Assembly: GCF_020905375.1 (NCBI RefSeq)
Contig: NZ_JAJJBU010000032.1
Location: 30,784 to 94,783 of the forward strand
Source: Arthrobacter cryoconiti
Lineage (GTDB): Bacteria > Actinomycetota > Actinomycetes > Actinomycetales > Micrococcaceae
Direction of reading: 5' to 3'
DNA: 64,000 nucleotides
Shown piece after piece: positions 41,181 through 50,079 of the stretch. A model generated the notes under the pieces. It ran no database searches and was not told the origin of the DNA. It was given only the letters and a program-made list of their open reading frames with translations. A program made the translations under genes and the position numbers. Numbering within the stretch: position 1 is the stretch's first letter; every line of letters begins with the position of its first letter.

Positions 41181-42125
41181 GTGAAACGACCAACGAATCC
41201 CCAAAAGCACGCCAAAACCCGCAAGGTCATCTTTGCCGCTGCAACGGCCTGCGCTCTTCTTCTTGGATTCAGTGCACCAGCCCGGGCGGACGTTCCTGAG
41301 GGTGGCATAGCAAATTCAGTCTTCAAATTTGTGGCATCCCCCGACACGAGCGTTGGTACCAACGACTGGAACTGCAAACCTACCGCTGAGCACCCTAATC
41401 CAGTCATTCTCATTCCGGGCACGTTCTTCAATCATGGAGCGACATTTGTGAAGATGGCACCCCGTTTGAAGAACTCAGGTTACTGCGTCTTCGCCCTGAA
41501 CTACGGCTTCAACTCTGCCTCGCTTGGGCGCATGTCCGGGCTTGCCCCAGTAGAGAGTTCCGTTACCGAGCTCGCCGCTTTCGTTGAGCACGTGCGCACA
41601 GCTACCGGTGCTAGCAAAGTAGACATGGTTGGATGGTCCCAAGGCGGGCTGCTCCCCATCGCCTACATCAAGCAAGCAGGCGGTTCGGACAAAGTCGCCC
41701 ACTACGTCGGCTGGGCCCAGAGTTCTAACGGAACCACAGGATCTGGCCTGGATTCGCTCAGTAAAGCCATAGGAGCCCTAGGCTTCATCCCGCCGCAGTA
41801 CGCAGTGCTCAGTGCACAGGGCGTCCAAGATCAGCTCGCTGGCAGCCCGTTCATCACGAACCTCGCGTCAATTCCACTTCCCGCGGGCCCAAAGTACACC
41901 TCTATTTTCAGCACGTATGACGAGGTTTTGACCCCTTACACCAATGGAGTTTTGCCCACACCTGCCCACAACGTGCACATCCAGGATTACTGCCCGTTTG
42001 ACCTCACCGGTCACATTGGCATGTACCTTGATGACCCAACTTTGCAATTCACCATGAATGCGCTCAACGATGGTCCCAGCAGTTTCAGGCCATCATGCCG
42101 CGACTACGGAACACCGTTCTTATAA
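41181..42125 (+). CDS. Secreted lipase/esterase, alpha/beta hydrolase
   Basis: A 314-residue exported lipase. I choose the GTG at 41181 because GGAGG lies 5 nt upstream. This gives a basic n-region, a hydrophobic core and a cleavage site near ARAD-VPEGG. The oxyanion region is NPVILIPGTFFNHG and the nucleophile elbow GWSQGG. Candidate catalytic Asp (STYDEVLTPY) and His (LTGHIGMYLDDP) follow in correct order. It belongs to the short actinobacterial/bacterial class 2-type lipases. The protein carries several Cys residues that may form disulfides outside the cell. Confidence 0.9.
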   Translation: MKRPTNPQKHAKTRKVIFAAATACALLLGFSAPARADVPEGGIANSVFKFVASPDTSVGTNDWNCKPTAEHPNPVILIPGTFFNHGATFVKMAPRLKNSGYCVFALNYGFNSASLGRMSGLAPVESSVTELAAFVEHVRTATGASKVDMVGWSQGGLLPIAYIKQAGGSDKVAHYVGWAQSSNGTTGSGLDSLSKAIGALGFIPPQYAVLSAQGVQDQLAGSPFITNLASIPLPAGPKYTSIFSTYDEVLTPYTNGVLPTPAHNVHIQDYCPFDLTGHIGMYLDDPTLQFTMNALNDGPSSFRPSCRDYGTPFL

Positions 42126-42162
42126 ACAACTGTGATACCGGGTGCCGGTTTCGTCTTCGGAC

Positions 42163-42192
42163 GGGACAGGCCCTCGGCTAGCAGCCTGCCCC
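42163..42192. terminator. Candidate hairpin between convergent lipase and EAL genes
   Basis: CAGGC pairs with GCCTG, extended by GGG/CCC across one mismatch, around a 12-nt loop. It lies in the 134-bp gap between two convergent genes. There is no U tract, so support is modest. Confidence 0.35.
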
Positions 42193-42259
42193 CGGACTAT
42201 AGATTTCTGCCCGACTAGCGAACGTTTCGTTTGCTGCCGTGTTCACTTGGCCCACGGTT

Positions 42260-43423
42260 CTAATTTTCGGCACTAAATTGATCACTCAGGGCGGTAATGA
42301 GCCGTTCCAGACGGGCGATTCCCACGAACCTACCGGCGTTATCGGTCACCAACAGAGGCTGAAATCTACCGGATTCCGGACGTGTAATTGCTCGTTGCAA
42401 AGCCTGGCTTACGGGTGTGTCCAAGTTGACCCGCATCCCAGGACTTACCACTCCCAGCCGCGCTTCCGTGGCGCCTAACAATGCCACAGGGCGGTTATGT
42501 TCTTCTAAAAGAACCACATGCTCCAGCGAAGGATGTGCCTGAAAAGCGGACAATGCTGCAGTGACAGTTAGTTCAGCCTTTGCAGGTTCTATGATATTGC
42601 GCAGGGTATTTTTGGGGGAACTGATGGATCTGGACGCAAGACGGTGAGCTACGTCTACGTCGAGTGAAGCCCATGCCGGGGCTGGCCGCGCCAAAACGTA
42701 GCCTTGAACCAACGGAATCCCCAAAGAAGCTAGGACATCTAGTTCCTCAACTGTTTCTACGCCTTCGGCAAGAAGCCACGCGTCAACTTGGGAAGCGAAC
42801 ATACCCAACATGCGGATGAGGGCACGCTTTGCCTCATCTCGATCCACACCTTGAACTAATTCGCGATCGATCTTAATAAGTGCGGGTTTGAGTGCTAAAA
42901 GGTGCCGCAACCCGGCATAGCCTGCCCCTGCGTCATCAACTGCAATCAGAGCTCCTGCGGACCTAAGTCGGTCAAGGTCTGGTTCCAAATCAACGTAGGA
43001 CTCTATGCGGCTTTGCTCAGTCAGCTCGATGATGAGCCCACCGAGGTTCCCTTGTTCACCCCACAAGGACCGAATCTCCTGCGTTGCAAGCAGCTCAGGG
43101 GACACGTTGAGAGTGAGGAAACAATTAGGCGGTAATAGCGGACGCATGTCCAGCGCTAACCTCAGCGCCATAGCTTCGAGCCGGGCAGACTTACCGAGGC
43201 GTCGAGCGGTAGCGAACCAAACTTCTGGGTTCTTTTCCACGAATCCCGGAAACCTGCACAGGGATTCGTAACCAACTATTGTTCCACGCGCAGTATCGAC
43301 AATGGGCTGGAAAACTATTTCCAGCCCATCCCCTCGGCACGCAATCTCTAAATCAGAGAGCCAGCGCGCCTCCGCCGGCCCCAAGGTGTCTGCCTGGCTG
43401 ACTGCGCCTTCTCCGGACGTCAA
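42260..43423 (-). CDS. Cyclic-di-GMP phosphodiesterase (EAL domain) with C-terminal CBS-like pair
   Basis: An EAL domain (about 30-255) with the catalytic and metal residues kept: YESLCR for the EAL signature, LNVSPELL, IIELTEQS, VDDAGAGYAGL, LIKID, AEGVET and VQGYV. It is therefore probably an active phosphodiesterase. There is no GGDEF domain. The C-terminal 110 residues look like a CBS pair (for example HVVLLEEHNRPVALLG and FQPLLVTDNAGRFVGI), likely sensing a nucleotide. The start is TTG, overlapping the DUF1059 stop by 4 nt (TTGA). No ATG or GTG alternative exists before the EAL domain. Confidence 0.88.
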   Translation of the reverse strand: MTSGEGAVSQADTLGPAEARWLSDLEIACRGDGLEIVFQPIVDTARGTIVGYESLCRFPGFVEKNPEVWFATARRLGKSARLEAMALRLALDMRPLLPPNCFLTLNVSPELLATQEIRSLWGEQGNLGGLIIELTEQSRIESYVDLEPDLDRLRSAGALIAVDDAGAGYAGLRHLLALKPALIKIDRELVQGVDRDEAKRALIRMLGMFASQVDAWLLAEGVETVEELDVLASLGIPLVQGYVLARPAPAWASLDVDVAHRLASRSISSPKNTLRNIIEPAKAELTVTAALSAFQAHPSLEHVVLLEEHNRPVALLGATEARLGVVSPGMRVNLDTPVSQALQRAITRPESGRFQPLLVTDNAGRFVGIARLERLITALSDQFSAEN

Positions 43424-43596
43424 GAAACCGTGGTGATGGCTTCTTGAACTGTTTTCACCATTTCCGCGGATACATCGTGAATTCCGTGGGCTGAACCAGC
43501 ATGCCCAGCCAAACTAGCAAGGATTTCATCTTCAGTGCTACACACCCAGACTGCTTCGCAACCGGGAACAACATCGCCACAGGCAAAAGACTTCAA
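43420..43596 (-). CDS. DUF1059 small protein
   Basis: A 58-residue protein starting (M)KSFACGDVVPGCEAVW, the hallmark of DUF1059, with conserved Cys pairs and a His in HAGSAHGI. I use the TTG at 43596, which has AAGGGG upstream; the upstream frame is not family-like. The function of the family is unknown. Its stop overlaps the start of the EAL gene, so the two are translationally coupled. Confidence 0.82.
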   Translation of the reverse strand: MKSFACGDVVPGCEAVWVCSTEDEILASLAGHAGSAHGIHDVSAEMVKTVQEAITTVS

Positions 43597-43776
43597 CGCA
43601 CACCCCTTATTATTCGATAGACGAAAGAAGTATACGGGTTTGCGCAATCCCCTGTTGACGTCTAAAAGGGGAGTCTCTCGCGGCCAATGCTGGCCCCTTT
43701 ATCCCCAGTCCCCACATGCAGTGCACCGGACCGCGCAGTGCAGTGCAGTCTTAAATCAATTTTCTGCTGTGTACAT

Positions 43777-44640
43777 CTAGGCGGGAACATCGCACCCATC
43801 CCCCCGGATACAACTAGCAACAGCACGGCTCAGACAACGTTGAAATGCCGCCCTGGGGTCATTCGCATAGTCTCCAAAGAGTTCGAAAGTGTACTGACCT
43901 TGATAGCCGGAACCTTCAAGATGACTGACGTAGTCAGCCAGTGGCAGGTAACCATCTCCCCAGGCCAAGTGGCCGCTAGGCTTACCGTCCACAAGGTGAA
44001 CGTGCCCAATTCTCTTTTTGAATCGGCGCAAGTAGTCTTCAACCGAATCTCCGGCCACGGTCACAGCCACGGTGTCGAGGACTACCTGGACGTTTGCCCG
44101 GCCGATCTCCCCGAGCATCTTATCGAGTTCCGCAGCGGTCGTTACGATGTTTGATTCGCTCCTCTGAAGCGGTTCCAGAAGCAGGCTAATCCCTTCGCGG
44201 TGTGCCTTATCCGCTAAAATGCCCAAAGACTCCAGGGCTCTCTCCCATGCCGGCGCAATGTTCCGATGTTCGTATCCCCGTCCGGCAGTGACAAGCATGA
44301 GCGGAGATTCGAGCTGCGCTGCGACATGGATCGCTTCCTCCATGCTCTGTCTGCTAGAAGCCAAAAGCCAGGGCTCCTCCGCGGCCAAGTTGATTGGATA
44401 CATCACCTGCTCCGGGGTAAAACAGTGAACTACCAGTTCCCGTTCGCGAAGCTGTTTGCTTATGTGCGAAGCACCGTTTCGCGCCAATTCGGGGACGGAG
44501 AGATGCGGTGCGATTCCCCAGAGCTCGAGTTTGCTCCGGCCCAGCTCGACCATGTCATTGAGGAAATGTGTGAAGGGAAAGTATTGGTAGGCAAAATTGG
44601 ATCCGCAAAACCTCGGATCGGCGCGTTTATCGTCATTCAT
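43777..44640 (-). CDS. FrlC-like sugar epimerase (xylose-isomerase-like TIM barrel)
   Basis: A 287-residue AP-endonuclease-2/xylose-isomerase-like TIM-barrel protein. Probable metal and substrate residues are Glu in LLLEPLQ, Asp in VVLDTVAV, His in IGHVHLVDG and Glu in YTFELFGD. It resembles FrlC, which interconverts psicoselysine and fructoselysine, and sits with FrlB- and FrlD-like genes and a sugar transporter. The function as a fructosamine epimerase is an inference from this neighbourhood. It is the last gene of the minus-strand transporter operon. Confidence 0.75.
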   Translation of the reverse strand: MNDDKRADPRFCGSNFAYQYFPFTHFLNDMVELGRSKLELWGIAPHLSVPELARNGASHISKQLRERELVVHCFTPEQVMYPINLAAEEPWLLASSRQSMEEAIHVAAQLESPLMLVTAGRGYEHRNIAPAWERALESLGILADKAHREGISLLLEPLQRSESNIVTTAAELDKMLGEIGRANVQVVLDTVAVTVAGDSVEDYLRRFKKRIGHVHLVDGKPSGHLAWGDGYLPLADYVSHLEGSGYQGQYTFELFGDYANDPRAAFQRCLSRAVASCIRGDGCDVPA

Positions 44641-44642
44641 GG

Positions 44643-45491
44643 CTATTTACCCATCCCGTCCGCCAGCCCCCGGATGAAGTAGCGCTGACTTGCGAAGAAC
44701 AGTACGACGACGGGTATCGCGGCTATGACCATCCCGGCGAAAACGACCGGATAGTCAGTGCCGTTTTTGCTCATCAGGGACGTCAGCCCCACTGGGAGCG
44801 TTTGAAAGTCTCCCCCGCTGGTGAAGACCATCGCGAACAGGTACTCATTCCAGGTGAAGAGGACGTTTAGCACCACGGCGGAGACGATGATGGGCCGGCA
44901 CATTGGCAAGATGACACGCCAGAATGTTGCTGCTGGGCTGGCACCATCCATCTCGGCAGCTTCATCGACTTCTCTGGGAAGGTCCAGCATGTAGGAGCGG
45001 ATGAGGAAAGTGCAGAAGGGTATGCGGAAGGCGGTATAGAGGATGAGCAGAGCCCAGTAGGTGTTGTAGAGACCCAAGGCTTGAAATAGCTTGACCAGCG
45101 GTACAAGCGCCACTGCGGGGGCTAACATTAGGCCGCCCAAAACGAGGGTCGTCATTAGCCTGTTGAATGGGATAGCCACGCGTGTCAGCCCATACGCGGC
45201 CCATGCGCTGATAAGTATGGTGGTAAGTGTTGAGGTGACCGTGACGAGGATGCTGATCGTGAGGTAGCTACTGACTCCCCTATTCCATGCTTTGACATAG
45301 TTTTGCCAGTTCAGTTCGCGCGGCCATGAGAACGGGCTGGAGAGCATATCCCCGTTGGATTTGAAGCCGTTCATCACCATCCATAGCAGTGGGTAGATAA
45401 CAACGACGGCCAGGCATAGTAAGAACGAAGCTATAAATATGCGTCCGATCGATCCCATGAACTTTGTTTTTGACATGGTCTTAGTCACCAT
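44643..45491 (-). CDS. Carbohydrate ABC transporter permease (MalG type, CUT1)
   Basis: A 282-residue permease with about six membrane segments and the EAA loop DEAAEMDGASPAATFWRVILP typical of MalG-type subunits. It overlaps the partner permease by 7 nt and precedes the FrlC-like gene by 2 nt. In a fructosamine pathway it would correspond to FrlM/FrlN of Bacillus subtilis. Confidence 0.92.
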   Translation of the reverse strand: MVTKTMSKTKFMGSIGRIFIASFLLCLAVVVIYPLLWMVMNGFKSNGDMLSSPFSWPRELNWQNYVKAWNRGVSSYLTISILVTVTSTLTTILISAWAAYGLTRVAIPFNRLMTTLVLGGLMLAPAVALVPLVKLFQALGLYNTYWALLILYTAFRIPFCTFLIRSYMLDLPREVDEAAEMDGASPAATFWRVILPMCRPIIVSAVVLNVLFTWNEYLFAMVFTSGGDFQTLPVGLTSLMSKNGTDYPVVFAGMVIAAIPVVVLFFASQRYFIRGLADGMGK

Positions 45492-46432
45492 TCCACCCGC
45501 CTCCTACGTCCGTACCAAAGCTGAATCAGTGCCAGGACAATGGTGACGACGAAAATGACGGTGGCAATCGCAGCTGCATAACCAAAGTCGTTCCGAACGA
45601 AACCGCTCCGATAAAGCCATGTTCCCAATACTTGACTGGAGTTGTTTGGCCCCCCTGACGTCATGACCATGACTTCGTTGAAGACCTGAAAGGACCCAGC
45701 AACGGTAACTATCATCATCAGCCCTGTCATCTCCCGCGTGAGTGGCATGGTGATTGTCCAGAACTTCTTCAGTCCGCCGACGCCGTCAATGGCCGCCGCG
45801 TCGTAGAGTTCGGAGGGTATCCGCTGGATCGCAACCGCGAACAAGAGTGTGCTGTAGCCGAAGCCCTGCCACTGGCTCATCGCAATGATGCCCCAAATCG
45901 CGGTGTTCTCCTGACCAAGCCACGCTTGTGTCAGCTGGTTCAGACCCAGCGAATCTAGCAGCCCGTTGAGCAGACCCAACTCTGGCTCATAGATGAAGTA
46001 AAAGAGCAGACCAGCTACTGTCAGCGAAATTGCCGAAGGAATGAAGTACGTTGCCCGAAGAATGCCGCGCAGGCGCTCGCTACGCAGCCCTTCGATGACA
46101 GCCGCGAGGGCCAGAGCTCCGGACACCTGAACAATCACGGAGACTACAGCGTAGAAAACATTGTTTATCAATGCTGTCCAGAACACCGGGTCGGCCATCA
46201 TCTTGCTATAGTTCCGAGCTCCTACGAAATCTTGTTCATTGCTATAGATGTTCCACTTGGTAACGCTGAAAAACAGATTTTGTATCAGCGGCCAGTAAAC
46301 AAAAGCGCCCAGAATTATGAGAGCAGGCAGGATCCAGACAAGATTTTGCCATCGCGGAGTATGGCGGCGCGGTGAAATTTGAACACGGGGGGCTGACCTC
46401 TGGGGCTGGGCTACTGGCTCAGTCGTTAGGAT
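45485..46432 (-). CDS. Carbohydrate ABC transporter permease (MalF type, CUT1) without a canonical start codon
   Basis: From the Met at 46201 only 238 residues remain and the first membrane helix is lost. The same frame stays open upstream and encodes exactly that missing part: a basic N-terminus, then NLVWILPALIILGAFVYWPL, then SVTKWN and FVGARNYS, as in ordinary MalF subunits. Yet no ATG, GTG or TTG occurs in frame before the binding-protein stop at 46447. I place the start at the ATC codon at 46432, near AGGGGG; the next codons, CTA (46429) and ACG (46426), are equally possible. The remaining protein, including the EAA loop, looks intact. Either initiation is noncanonical or the start was lost by mutation or sequencing error. 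Confidence 0.75.
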   Translation of the reverse strand: MLTTEPVAQPQRSAPRVQISPRRHTPRWQNLVWILPALIILGAFVYWPLIQNLFFSVTKWNIYSNEQDFVGARNYSKMMADPVFWTALINNVFYAVVSVIVQVSGALALAAVIEGLRSERLRGILRATYFIPSAISLTVAGLLFYFIYEPELGLLNGLLDSLGLNQLTQAWLGQENTAIWGIIAMSQWQGFGYSTLLFAVAIQRIPSELYDAAAIDGVGGLKKFWTITMPLTREMTGLMMIVTVAGSFQVFNEVMVMTSGGPNNSSQVLGTWLYRSGFVRNDFGYAAAIATVIFVVTIVLALIQLWYGRRRRVEW

Positions 46433-46446
46433 TTCCCCCTGAACGG

Positions 46447-47766
46447 CTATTTCGCCCCCGCAGATGCTTTACGAACTTGGTCCATTACTTGGCTTGGGGT
46501 GAGGTTTCCGGTGATCAGGCCTTCAGTTGCACTCAACCACGTGTCCGCAACGTCTGGAACGTTTGCGGTGTCAAGCCAGGGAACCAGGACATCTGCCTTG
46601 TTGATCTGTTCAACTCCAGCTGCCACCGAAGCTGAGGAGTTGGAGGAATCGACGGCGCCCAAGACGGTGCTCGGTTGCCCATAGGGTGCAGATGACAGGA
46701 GTGAGGCGTTTTCCTTCTCAGTGACGAACTTCATGAAGTCCACAGCGAGTGCCACGTTCTTCGACTTTGCATTGATCAGATAGCCTTCCGGCGCTCCTTC
46801 AAGAGCTTTCGAATCCCCACTGGCACCGGACGGCGCTGGGAGTTGAAAGAACCCGAACCCGTCCTTACTGATCTGGTTGGCGGGCGCATCGACGTTGTCG
46901 AACTCTAGGATTTCTTGGTAATACATTGCAGCCTGGCCAGAAGCGAGAGCCTGCTGAGCCGTGCTGTAAAGCACTCCATTGGACTGGGCTCCAGATCCGG
47001 TGCATTGATCAGCCAATTCCTTGAACTGCCCCAGTGCCTTGACGTAGCCCGGATCGTCAAACTTTGCGGTCGAGGGAATGTAGTCGGCCGCAAGTATGGC
47101 GGCCGGCACGTTGTATGCCAGCAATTGCTGCACGAAGTGCAAGGCTGGCCAACCGTCTTTGTTGCCGAAGGCGATGGGCTCGTAGCCTGCTGACTTGATC
47201 TTTGCACATACGCCCAAGAGCTCGTCAAACGTGCTTGGGACGCTGATTCCGAGTTTGCTAAAGATTGCCTTGTTGTATCCCATGAATTTCGCGTCGTTGT
47301 AGAGCGGCACTCCGTAGTACTTGCCGTCGAACTTGAAGGCGTCGACAGAAGCAGCACCGAAGGTCTTCCCCCACGCAGAGTCCGGGCCGATTACCGCGCT
47401 CAGGTCTGCAGCCAGCCCACCGCTGACAAAATTTTCTGCCCAATTTCCCGTCCAGCTGAAATACACATCAGGCAGCGCCCCGGAGGCGGTGAGTGTTTTG
47501 GTCTTATCTTTGATGCTCTGGTCAGTTTCCTGTATGAGCTGGATCTTCACCTCTGGGTGCATTTTCTGATAACTCTTGGCGATCTTCTCGAAATACGGCT
47601 GGAGCGGGTCTCCCCCAAATTTCGTCAGGACGGACAAGGTACCTGAATAGTCCACAGTGGCTTGCGGGTCTGCGGCGGACGGTGCAGCCGCAGTGGATCC
47701 GCAGCCAGAAATCATGGTCACTACGGCCGCAGCAGCGGCAGTGGTGAGGAAAGTCCTTCTCTTCAT
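46447..47766 (-). CDS. Carbohydrate ABC transporter substrate-binding lipoprotein
   Basis: A 439-residue CUT1 binding protein. Its signal peptide carries two N-terminal Arg residues and ends at the lipobox ISGC, so it is lipid-anchored. GGAGGAATGTA precedes the ATG. It leads the minus-strand operon, divergent from the FrlB-like gene. Two palindromic LacI-type operators lie in the divergent region. A fructosamine or related sugar-amine ligand is inferred from neighbours. Confidence 0.9.
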   Translation of the reverse strand: MKRRTFLTTAAAAAVVTMISGCGSTAAAPSAADPQATVDYSGTLSVLTKFGGDPLQPYFEKIAKSYQKMHPEVKIQLIQETDQSIKDKTKTLTASGALPDVYFSWTGNWAENFVSGGLAADLSAVIGPDSAWGKTFGAASVDAFKFDGKYYGVPLYNDAKFMGYNKAIFSKLGISVPSTFDELLGVCAKIKSAGYEPIAFGNKDGWPALHFVQQLLAYNVPAAILAADYIPSTAKFDDPGYVKALGQFKELADQCTGSGAQSNGVLYSTAQQALASGQAAMYYQEILEFDNVDAPANQISKDGFGFFQLPAPSGASGDSKALEGAPEGYLINAKSKNVALAVDFMKFVTEKENASLLSSAPYGQPSTVLGAVDSSNSSASVAAGVEQINKADVLVPWLDTANVPDVADTWLSATEGLITGNLTPSQVMDQVRKASAGAK

Positions 47767-47860
47767 TACATTCCTCCATTGGATTCAATCCGTGTAGTAC
47801 AGGGCTTTGCTCCCGCTAAGGACAGCCGAGTGGGTGTGAACTAGATTACACAAAAAAACC

Positions 47861-47874
47861 TGATACCGGTATCA
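47861..47874. promoter_or_regulatory. LacI-type operator O1
   Basis: The perfect 14-bp palindrome TGATACCGGTATCA lies 95 bp upstream of the transporter operon. The same core recurs 166 bp away as O2. The central CCGG differs from the CG centre of many LacI/GalR operators. Confidence 0.85.
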
Positions 47875-48024
47875 TTTTCACTAAATATTTTTTTGTTTCC
47901 TGAAGTTCACCGCGGAACTCGGCCGCTACATTGCTTCAAACGTGATCCACATTGGCCGATATTCAGAGCTCATTGGCAGTAGCTTATTGACTGCACAACC
48001 TTTACTGTGCAAACATGACATTCG

Positions 48025-48042
48025 AGTGATACCGGTATCACT
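48025..48042. promoter_or_regulatory. LacI-type operator O2
   Basis: The perfect 18-bp palindrome AGTGATACCGGTATCACT contains the same core as O1 and lies 47 bp upstream of the FrlB-like gene. The two centres are 166 bp apart, close to 16 helical turns, which would suit looping. The LacI protein encoded at 50080 is the likely binder. Confidence 0.88.
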
Positions 48043-48089
48043 GTGCGTGAACCAACGCCTCCGTTTGGGAACCCTGAAAGGACCCGCCA

Positions 48090-49091
48090 ATGCTCAGCTT
48101 TGATGAAACCGCTTTCCTACAAAAGTCCCGAAGCACCGTTGCACTGCGCCCGCAGATCGAAGCACTCGTCGACCGGCTGACCACCAAAGGAATCCGCAAT
48201 GTGCTGCTAGTCGGGGCCGGTGGAACCTTTGCGGCCGTTTGGCCTTATGAACATCTAGCGCATCGTTTCTCAACCCTGCCCGTTCGTTCCGCTATCGCCG
48301 CCGAACTCATCACCTCTGGAGATGCTTCGCTCGGAGAAGGCACAGTAGCCGTGTTCACGTCTGTGTCAGGAACCACAGATGACGCACTCCGCGCCGTCGA
48401 ATACTGCAAGGCGCATGGCGCGCTGACTATCGGGTTCACCGGCTACGCGGAAAGTCCACTGGCCTCAATGGTTGACGAAGCTCTCATCTCGGAGCCCGAA
48501 GCCTGGCCATTTGATGTCCAGCTCCTGCTCTTCACTACGCGGCTCCTCTCAAACCGGGGAGAGTTCTCCGGCTACGAAAAGTTCGCCGACGAGCTCGCAG
48601 CCATCCCTGAAATCATGGTTCAGGTGGCCCGGCAGGCCGATGCCCCGGCCTCCGACTTTGCGCTCAAGCACAAAGACACCAACTACCATTTCCTCTCCGG
48701 AACCGGCAATCTTTGGGGATTTACATACCTCTACTCCATGTGCATTCTGGAAGAAATGCAATGGCTGCACACCACGAGGGTGCACGGCGCAGAATTCTTC
48801 CACGGTTCCCTTGAGTTGATCCAGGAGGACACAAGCCTGCTGCTATTCCGCGGGGAGGACGAGACCAGGCCCTTGATGGATCGGGTCGTGGATTTCGCCA
48901 ACAAGTACTCCCATAACGTCACTGTCGTCGATACCGCCGACTACCCATTGGAAGGCATCAGCCCCGAATTCCGAGGCTTGCTCAGTCCGTTGGTCGCTGA
49001 TACCGCAGCTTCTCGGATCAGCAAGCATTTGGAGAAGCAACGCGACCACTCGTTGGATCTCCGTCGCTACTATCGAGTAGTCGAATACTAA
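48090..49091 (+). CDS. FrlB-like SIS-domain fructosamine-6-phosphate deglycase
   Basis: A 333-residue protein with two SIS phosphosugar-binding domains (VLLVGAGGTFAAV and later FLSGTGNLWGF). The motif HGAEFFHGSLELIQED and the C-terminal end RRYYRVVEY closely parallel the FrlB deglycases, whose E. coli member has EFRHGPLEIVE and RRYYGGLVEY. Such enzymes split 6-phosphofructosamines into glucose-6-phosphate and an amine or amino acid. AAAGGA precedes the ATG. It is followed by an FrlD-like kinase and is divergent from a sugar transporter. Amine specificity is undetermined. Confidence 0.82.
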   Translation: MLSFDETAFLQKSRSTVALRPQIEALVDRLTTKGIRNVLLVGAGGTFAAVWPYEHLAHRFSTLPVRSAIAAELITSGDASLGEGTVAVFTSVSGTTDDALRAVEYCKAHGALTIGFTGYAESPLASMVDEALISEPEAWPFDVQLLLFTTRLLSNRGEFSGYEKFADELAAIPEIMVQVARQADAPASDFALKHKDTNYHFLSGTGNLWGFTYLYSMCILEEMQWLHTTRVHGAEFFHGSLELIQEDTSLLLFRGEDETRPLMDRVVDFANKYSHNVTVVDTADYPLEGISPEFRGLLSPLVADTAASRISKHLEKQRDHSLDLRRYYRVVEY

Positions 49092-49109
49092 GACCTCCAA
49101 GAATTCGCC

Positions 49110-49148
49110 AGCGGCCGGCGGAGCTCCACATGAGTTCCACCGGCCGCT
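49110..49148 (+). terminator. Intercistronic hairpin between FrlB-like and FrlD-like genes
   Basis: A 9-bp GC-rich stem (AGCGGCCGG with CCGGCCGCT) continues into further pairing around a short loop. It lies 19 nt after the FrlB-like stop, without a U tract. It may attenuate transcription into the kinase gene or stabilise the upstream mRNA. Confidence 0.5.
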
Positions 49149-49169
49149 ATCCCCCGAAAGATCGCTCAG

Positions 49170-50072
49170 ATGAAAGTAATAGGTTTCGGTGACAACATCA
49201 TCGACCGATTTGTGGACCGAAGGATTCTCTACCCGGGTGGCAACGCCCTCAATTTTTCTGTATTCGCCAGCCGTCTCGGAGCATCCTCAGAATATTTGGG
49301 CGTCTTCGGTACGGACATGCTAGCTGACCATCTGCGTGCCAGTCTGATCAAGGAGGCCGTCGGCATGAGTCATTGTGTGATCAAGACCGGCCCCAGCGGG
49401 TGGGCGAATGTGAGCTTGGTGAAGGGTGAGCGAATTTTTGGCGCATGGAATGGGGGTGGCATAACGACCGCAGAGCCCATGGACTTAGATTCTGGCCAAC
49501 TAGCTCAGATCGCTGGCGCTCGGCTCATCCACTCCAGCGCGTACTCCCGCGTTGAACCTTCTCTTCCCGCGCTGGCTGCCACGCAATCATTGCTCAGTTT
49601 CGATTTCTCCAGTGGTTCCAAATACCGCACCCACGAGTACTTATCCTCCGTGTGCCCTTACATCGACTTAGCTTTGGTGTCATGCGCTGGTTTAGACGAA
49701 CCCGACATCCAGTTGCTCATGACGGCCATGGTTTCCCACGGCGCCGGCAGTGTGTTGGCGACCATGGGCACGGAAGGTGCCATATTTTTTGATGGAACGC
49801 AGTACCACCGCGGATATTCCGTGCTTCTGGACCCTAACGACGTGAAAGATACCATGGGGTGCGGTGACGCATATCTGACCGCATTTGCCCTGGAACTTCT
49901 TGGCGCAGGTTGGACAAAAGAGCACTTGCCAACTCCGGAGGCCATCAAAGGCGCATTCAATGCTGGTGCCGAGTATGCGGCGCAACAGTGTTTGACGGAA
50001 GGATCATTCGGGTACGGAATCCCATTCCGAACAAATGAGTCTCAAGCCCGTGATGCGACGCCGACAGTATGA
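49170..50072 (+). CDS. FrlD-like PfkB-family sugar kinase
   Basis: A 300-residue PfkB kinase. The N-terminal IGFGDNIIDRF and YPGGNALNFSVFASRLG match FrlD, which phosphorylates fructoselysine and similar Amadori compounds at O6. The catalytic and anion-hole motif reads DTMGCGDAYLTAF, with Cys in place of the usual Ala of GAGD. ATP-site residues lie in LATMGTEGAIFF. Next to the FrlB-like deglycase it supplies the expected phosphorylation step. The ribosome binding site is weak. Confidence 0.82.
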   Translation: MKVIGFGDNIIDRFVDRRILYPGGNALNFSVFASRLGASSEYLGVFGTDMLADHLRASLIKEAVGMSHCVIKTGPSGWANVSLVKGERIFGAWNGGGITTAEPMDLDSGQLAQIAGARLIHSSAYSRVEPSLPALAATQSLLSFDFSSGSKYRTHEYLSSVCPYIDLALVSCAGLDEPDIQLLMTAMVSHGAGSVLATMGTEGAIFFDGTQYHRGYSVLLDPNDVKDTMGCGDAYLTAFALELLGAGWTKEHLPTPEAIKGAFNAGAEYAAQQCLTEGSFGYGIPFRTNESQARDATPTV

Positions 50073-50079
50073 TGAATTC

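Noticed and set aside
45485..46201. Short 238-residue version of the MalF-type permease
   Set aside because: The upstream frame encodes the missing first membrane helix, so the short version is an artefact of the missing start codon.
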